64,000 nt of DNA, from the NCBI GenBank assembly GCA_021399445.1, contig JAJTUQ010000005.1, forward strand, positions 682,001-746,000, written 5' to 3'. The position numbers were made by a program, and so were the translations under genes. Below the pieces are notes generated by a model. It worked only from the letters and a program-made list of their open reading frames with translations. It made no database searches and was not told the DNA's origin. Positions 58,787 to 64,000 of this stretch are shown piece by piece (the stretch's first letter is position 1; each line of letters opens with the position of its first letter). This DNA is from Xylogone sp. PMI_703 (taxonomy: Eukaryota; Ascomycota; Leotiomycetes).

Positions 58787-61700
58787 TCAAGTTCCCCTGA
58801 ATAAGAATTGCATATCCTCTGGAGTCAAGCTCTCCATCGCAGTCTCGTCCGCATTGATGGTGCTCTTGATCATATTGGCTTTCTTCTCCTGCAATAAAAC
58901 CATACGACTCTCCACACTGTCTTCAATACAGAGCCTCGTAATACTACATGGACGACTCTGTCCAATCCGATGGCAACGATCAGCAGATTGCCATTCTGCA
59001 GCCGGGTTCCACCATGGGTCGACAATGAAGACCTTTGATGCCTCTGTTAAATTGAGGGCGACACCACCAGCTTTGAGGGAAACGAGAAAGCATTCAACAT
59101 CCACGTTTGTCATGAAGTGGTTTATGGAAGCCTGGCGCTGTGCAGGGGTCATGCTTCCATCTAACATGACGGTGGTGATACCAGCACGACGAAGACGCCA
59201 TTCTACAAGTTGGAGCTAAATTGCATTAGTATCCCTACTGGTAATTTAAAAAGGAGGCCAATACTTACCATGGTGGTAAATTGACTGAAGATGATTGACT
59301 TGCTGGAAGAGTTATGGGACCGCAGCTCGTGTAAATCGTGTACCAGTGTCTCAATCTTGGACGATGAGGTCCAATTTTCCATTTTAATACGATTGATGAT
59401 GGAAGATTTCTTGACCAACTGCTCGTCCTGCTCGATGTCGGGTTGTTCAAGGTCAATGCTCAGCGGAATATGGCACTGTGGACAATCAGGCGAATCTGTT
59501 AAAAAGTCAGCATATGGGATGGGAAGTAGAATTGGTGTATAGAAACACACCAGTTGAGCTGAGATAATTCCTCGCACACTCTCGACAAAAATCATGTCGG
59601 CAGGCAGATCGGATAGCTTCTTCTGCAGTCTCATCACAGACACAGCAGACTAATATATTCTGGCCACCTTCACCATTCTTCTTGAGAATAAGATCCGGAT
59701 GGTCAGCAACCTGACGCATCTGCATGATAAGTCCAAAAATATTGGCATAGTTATTAAGCAAGACACCCTGAGCAACATAAGTCTCAAACCTTCGGTTACT
59801 GTTATTCATGATACTGCTCGCAAAATCATTTTCTTCTTCGCCAAAGAATTGCCGATCAACATAGATCTCTTTGGCAGGGAGTTCCATAGCGGATGAGTGA
59901 TCCCGTTTAACGCGGCGAAGCATGAACCTATCGGTGAGTAATCTGAGCTTCGCAAATGCTTCTTTCCCTGGTCCAGAGTTTCCATGTTTCTGAATTGGAT
60001 TCAACAACTCTTGGTTGAACACGGAAACATGCTGCATACCATTGTGGTTGCAGGTTCTACAGTGATTATTTTCATCCATCTCCCATTCCATCGTTGAACA
60101 CGGACACTGCCTGCAGAAATAACAGGAGAACGGTTGGATATTCAGGAACCGAACTAAAGAGAAAAATTCGCCGATCCGGTTCTGTAAAGGCGTACCAGTC
60201 AAGCACCACTTATGATCCGCCTTCAGTGCAAAACAAGCCTTCGCACATCCACAGGTGCGTTGCTATCGAGGGTTTAGCTACCATACTCCAATAAGTTGAT
60301 GTAACTCACCTTAATGTTGTGTGCCTCATCCAATATGACACGATGAAACCTGATCTGATGAATTACGCTTTCTTCTTTGTGGATTCCATCTTTTCGCTTG
60401 AACCCCTTCTCCTGTTTCCTGTACATGGATTCTAAGCTGTTGTATGACATGAGAATAACATCATACTTCTTGAGATCCTTCACGGTCATTGACCTGGTCT
60501 TTGCATTAGTCCCGTGGAACACAAACGTCTTCAATGTCCCGTCAGTATAATCCGCTATTTCCTGCTGCCATTGCATGAGAGCAACAGGAGGGATCAAAAC
60601 GAGAGAGGGTTGCTTTGCTGGGAAGTCTGACATGATGAGGGACACGGCTTGAATTGTCTTGCCCATGCCCATCTCATCACCAAGTAATCCACCTCCCCAT
60701 TCTGTTTTCTCCATGGCCCTCATCCATGCAACACCTTCAAGTTGAAAGGGTTTCAACTGTCGGCTGATGTTCTTCGGCTGCTCCCACTGAAGAGACTCGA
60801 TCTTGGGCATATTTTCTAGATCTTTCCACATAGTCATCAATTCAGGATGCTGAGCCTCCAGACGTTTACGATCATTCAACGCTCTTTGTGTCCTTACATA
60901 CTCGCGACGATTGAATATAGGTCTACGATTGCCACCGGCCTCTTCAGATTCCGAGCCATCCTCAGACGTGGACTCGAGAACAGATATAGCCGAGCTAAAT
61001 TCGCTTTCTAGTTCAGAATCGAGCTTGGCACCTTCAGCATCCTGATCAAATTCACTGAAGGTAAGTGGAGTTGAGCCAAGGCTGGTAAGTGCAGAATCCG
61101 AAGCGACAGCATTCCTAGTATTACGGCGGCGTCCAGGTCGACCACCAGTCTTTGAGGGGGCGTTTGTCTTTGTAGAAGTTTTGGCCATAGGTTTACGTTG
61201 TCTTGCCGACAGGGGAACATCAGATTCAGAATCACTAGCGAGTGTTTCAATGATCATGGGGCGCTTCTTTAATTTCCTGGAAAGTGGAGCATCTGATTCA
61301 AAATCAGAGTCTGATGGTTCAAAGACCTCATCCTCGTCTGCATCCGAGCCTTCACTGTCAGACGCTAAGGAAGCCGTCTTCTTCTTATAGCTAACAGAGT
61401 TGGACCCCTGAGAATTAAGCTCAATCTTCGGCTTCTTGGCTATACTCGAGGATGAAAAATCTCGTCGCCTTAGATTCCTCGAGGTTGTGTTTGGCGTGTC
61501 AACCTCCATAGTAGTTTCGTCAACCAAGGTGACGGCTAGCGCATCTTCCTCGTCCTGGAGAGCACGAGCAAGTTGAGCATCTGCAGTATTATCGAGCTCG
61601 AGCTCCTCGTCATCCGATTCTCCTCTCTTTCTCTTATTTCTCGGATTCATTGAGAATTCACTGTTGCGCAGTGCTCTTGCTCGACTAGCAAGAGTGACAG

Positions 61701-62212
61701 TGGGTTGTGCAATGCCATCCAAAGCATCCGGTGCAGAACGACGGCCTCTTCTAGTGCTCCTTGGTTTAGTCTCAACTGCAATTGATGCAGGGGTAGTAAT
61801 GGCGCTGGTGGCAGGCGTAGAATAACCACTGCTAGATGCTGAATCGTTCATTGCAGAGGCTGACGACAGCGAGGTACGGCTGGACACAGCTACATCGGAT
61901 TTAACTTTGGAGAGCGATGCAGAGCTAATGCCAGACGATGCCTCATTATCAATCACAATTGTTGAACGACGTGTAGACCTGCCTCCTCCAACGGCAACCG
62001 GCTCGTCTGCTGCAAGACGAAGGGAACGGCGAGTAGCTGCTCCCAAGATATCAGCATTAGAGTAAACAATTAACAGGAGCAAGTATCAACCAGCAAAAAG
62101 AAAATCAGTATTGAAGGGCAGACCTACAAGAGCTTCTAGAGGGCGCTGGGCTGCTATTGATGCTATCGAGTGTCTTCCGGGGCCTGCCCCGTGGACGAGT
62201 GGTAGAGGCCAT
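58787..62212 (-). CDS. RAD16: DNA repair ATPase/RING protein Rad16
   Basis: SWI2/SNF2 ATPase of global-genome nucleotide excision repair; with Rad7 it binds damage in silent chromatin and, in yeast, forms a cullin-type ubiquitin ligase. Exons 62128-62212, 60310-62036, 59551-60262, 59269-59495 and 58787-59215 join in phase to about 1059 aa. Order: AT-hook-like RPRGRPRK (residues 6-13), a long acidic Ser-rich disordered region, Walker [10 protein letters not shown] (about 480), DEAH box (about 600), TGTPLQNR, then a RING finger inserted in the helicase (CCVCDE...[10 protein letters not shown]...CPQCH, completed at a junction) and helicase C ([19 protein letters not shown]). This RING insertion separates Rad16 from most SNF2 proteins. 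Intact. Divergent from RAD7. Confidence 0.96.
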
Positions 62213-63077
62213 GATTGCGGGGCAAGTTATGCAATGCGCTCCGGAGATGCGAATAAATAGACAATGAGATAAGAAGTATGATAGGGAGTATATTATGAAT
62301 GAATAGAGAACAGCAATCGATAAGAGATAATGATATTCTCAGTTGAGGAACCAGCAGCCTTGCTGAACCTGACAAAGTGCCACGATTGGTATCTCCGAAC
62401 AGTCGTCCTGGGACCGATTTGGTGCGACCGCACAAAGAAATCAGGGGCGACCACAGACACTCACAACCACAGCACTCAGCAGATATTTATGGATTTCTTT
62501 GAAGAGAGAACTGCGGAGGAAGAAGTACTCTGTACATAAAAAGAAAACAAAGGGAAAGGAATTGAGAAGCGGTTGGACTGGAGAGCTGAGAAGTCGCCTC
62601 CTTCTCCCCTTTGCTTATCGAGCTTTGTCGACCCCGACAAGGAACGCGCAAATGGCGCGGCAGCACGTGACTTCCCGTCTCCATTTTTAGGCAGCAGAGC
62701 CCTGCGATTGGCCAAAGGAGCAAAACCACTTTAAAAAACCACTTTAGGTCGGGCGGCCGATCAGGAGAAGTCGCGACGCCCCCCGCGAATGCCCTTGCTG
62801 ACAATCCAGAAGAACGGCACAACTTCAATCCGCCCATTTCCTGCTTGCTTTTTCGCTGTTTCAGACGGAGAGAGTGTGAAGATAGTCAGACTTGCAGATT
62901 GAACTTTCTTCTGTTCCTCAATTCTCAAGTATTAGTTTTTAAGAGGGAGTGAATTGCCCGCTGTTCTATACTTTGGCATTGGTAATCGCCTCTGGGAGAC
63001 GGCAAATCCCCCTCCTTACGCAAAGAGACTCACTTGATCCAACACCATCGAACTAGCAGACAACAAAACTACCCAAT
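62213..63077. promoter_or_regulatory. Shared RAD16/RAD7 divergent promoter
   Basis: 865 bp separate the two starts. Minus frames here (62163-62435, 62487-62837) are not coding by composition. GC-rich in the middle (62570-62820) and pyrimidine-rich near 62880-63060. Joint control of the two repair partners is plausible; no specific damage-response box was identified. Confidence 0.6.
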
Positions 63078-64000
63078 ATGTAGGTTAAGATCAACTCTAG
63101 TTCATCATAACCCTCTAACCTGGTCTATTTGTATTCAGGAACCCTCCATCTGGAGCACGAGATAGGCGTGCGGCTGCTGCCCGGCAGATTCGTGGACCGT
63201 GAGTATCGCAATACAAAGTGTACGCTCCATCATTGACATTCAAATCAGACAATCAGCCTTGACAGACTTCCTTGCCGTAAGCATTCCTCCTTCCAATGGC
63301 ACTCTCCCCGCTAATCGTTTGAAAACAGTCGCACAATATCAATGCCAACCAAATTCGACATGACGCCGACGCTCGACGAGCTGCAGCATTGGCATCTCAA
63401 CGCCAGAGCGATGGCGATAACGACGAAAACGAGGATGACGAGGAAGCTCCTGATCTGGAACCAACCCCAAGACTTAGAAAAGAGACCGAGGTCCAGCAGA
63501 AGAAGAGGAAGTTGGAGGAAGAGGTACAGTTCATCCTATGATTTTCGCCACTCAGTCATAATCAGCAAACTTACACTCCACAGAAAGCTATAGCTAAGAT
63601 CAAAGCTTCGAAGCAGTTTCAGCGGCGGAAACGGCAGATGGGCTACGACGACGATGACGAAGATGAAGCAGCCAGGGAAATTTTCGAGCAGAATATGGCA
63701 CCGCTTCCCGGCCAAATGGAAAATTGTGCCATTTGCGAGAAGCGGTTTACGGTCACGGCATATAGTCGAGCGGGACCGAATGGAGGACTTCTCTGCCCAA
63801 AGTGTACAAAGGAAGTGGACAAGGATGAAGGAACAGGCAAAAAGAAGAGAAAGGTAGCCGCCGCGGGTAGACAGCGGCGCCAAGTTCAGAGCAACCTTCT
63901 AGATGGAATTTATCCTGGTGCAAAAGATCTTGTGACGTTGTGTATCGAAACATTGGCCAAAAATGTAGATCTGGCTGAGGATTTTGGAGATCTGCCCCCG
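63078..64000 (+). CDS. RAD7: DNA repair protein Rad7, 5' part (runs off window)
   Basis: Leucine-rich-repeat partner of Rad16 in global-genome repair. Exons: AT at 63078-63079, then 63139-63198, 63249-63276, 63329-63523 and 63584 to the window end, all in phase. The protein begins MNPPSGARDRRAAAARQIRG, followed by QSALTDFLASHNINANQIR (family hallmark), an acidic stretch, a Lys-rich helix, the Cys motif ENCAICEKRFTV...LCPKC and QSNLLDGIYPGAKDLVTLC, where the LRR part starts. The start codon is split AT|G by a GTAGGT..CAG intron; reading through it gives ATG TAG. Stop not in window. Identification is firm from the N-terminal motifs and the RAD16 neighbour. Confidence 0.93.

Noticed and set aside
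62163..62837. Minus ORFs in the RAD16/RAD7 gap
   Set aside because: No motif; they overlap the promoter and the RAD16 start in another frame.
1..64000. CRISPR array, prophage, insertion sequence or bacterial operon
   Set aside because: No regularly spaced repeats, integrase or transposase; spliced genes show a eukaryote.
1..64000. rRNA or complete tRNA genes
   Set aside because: Only one tRNA-like fragment near 46.7 kb, without a convincing T-arm or acceptor stem.

Overview
This is nuclear DNA of a filamentous ascomycete (Pezizomycotina). The evidence is short GT..AG introns, mostly 45-75 bp, in most genes; several Zn(II)2Cys6 regulators; a CYP504-like P450; a 2EXR-domain protein; and a divergent RAD16/RAD7 pair. 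The species cannot be named from the sequence. A recurring TACTCCGTA motif would fit Eurotiomycetes, but that is weak evidence. Exon joins were worked out by eye from splice signals, reading phase and family consensus.

Layout. 1.9-9.8 kb: secreted type-B carboxylesterase, GNAT acetyltransferase and a large putative Zn-cluster regulator. 9.8-11.7 kb: two adjacent minus-strand wrecks, an unknown protein and an amino acid permease whose stop codons look RIP-made. 13-18.6 kb: TauD-like dioxygenase, MCT-type MFS transporter, alpha/beta hydrolase. 18.8-25 kb: a fungal protein of unknown function with a frame break, then two convergent protein-kinase-fold genes. 25.7-29.4 kb: a Zn2Cys6 regulator with a frame break and a secreted serine carboxypeptidase.

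30-36 kb is the most coherent block: two back-to-back divergent pairs, CYP504-like P450 / 2-hydroxyacid dehydrogenase and zinc alcohol dehydrogenase / tail-anchored cytochrome b5. A C2H2 regulator, an FAD monooxygenase and an SDR follow, to 44.2 kb. Short sequence words are shared among the promoters of this block. By family it could be an aromatic (phenylacetate/phenylpyruvate-type) oxidation cluster; that is inference.

44.5-57.8 kb is accessory and decaying: a frameshifted 2EXR gene, an intact VOC protein, a broken GH43 glycosidase, an intact Zn2Cys6 regulator, a repeat-built unknown protein and small unknowns. 58.8-64 kb is core genome: RAD16 and the 5' part of RAD7, the two partners of global-genome nucleotide excision repair, divergent around one 0.87-kb promoter. 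The RAD7 start codon appears to be split by an intron.

At least eight loci carry nonsense codons or single-base frame breaks. Some may be assembly errors, especially the two homopolymer cases. The permease stop codons fit C-to-T change at CpA sites.
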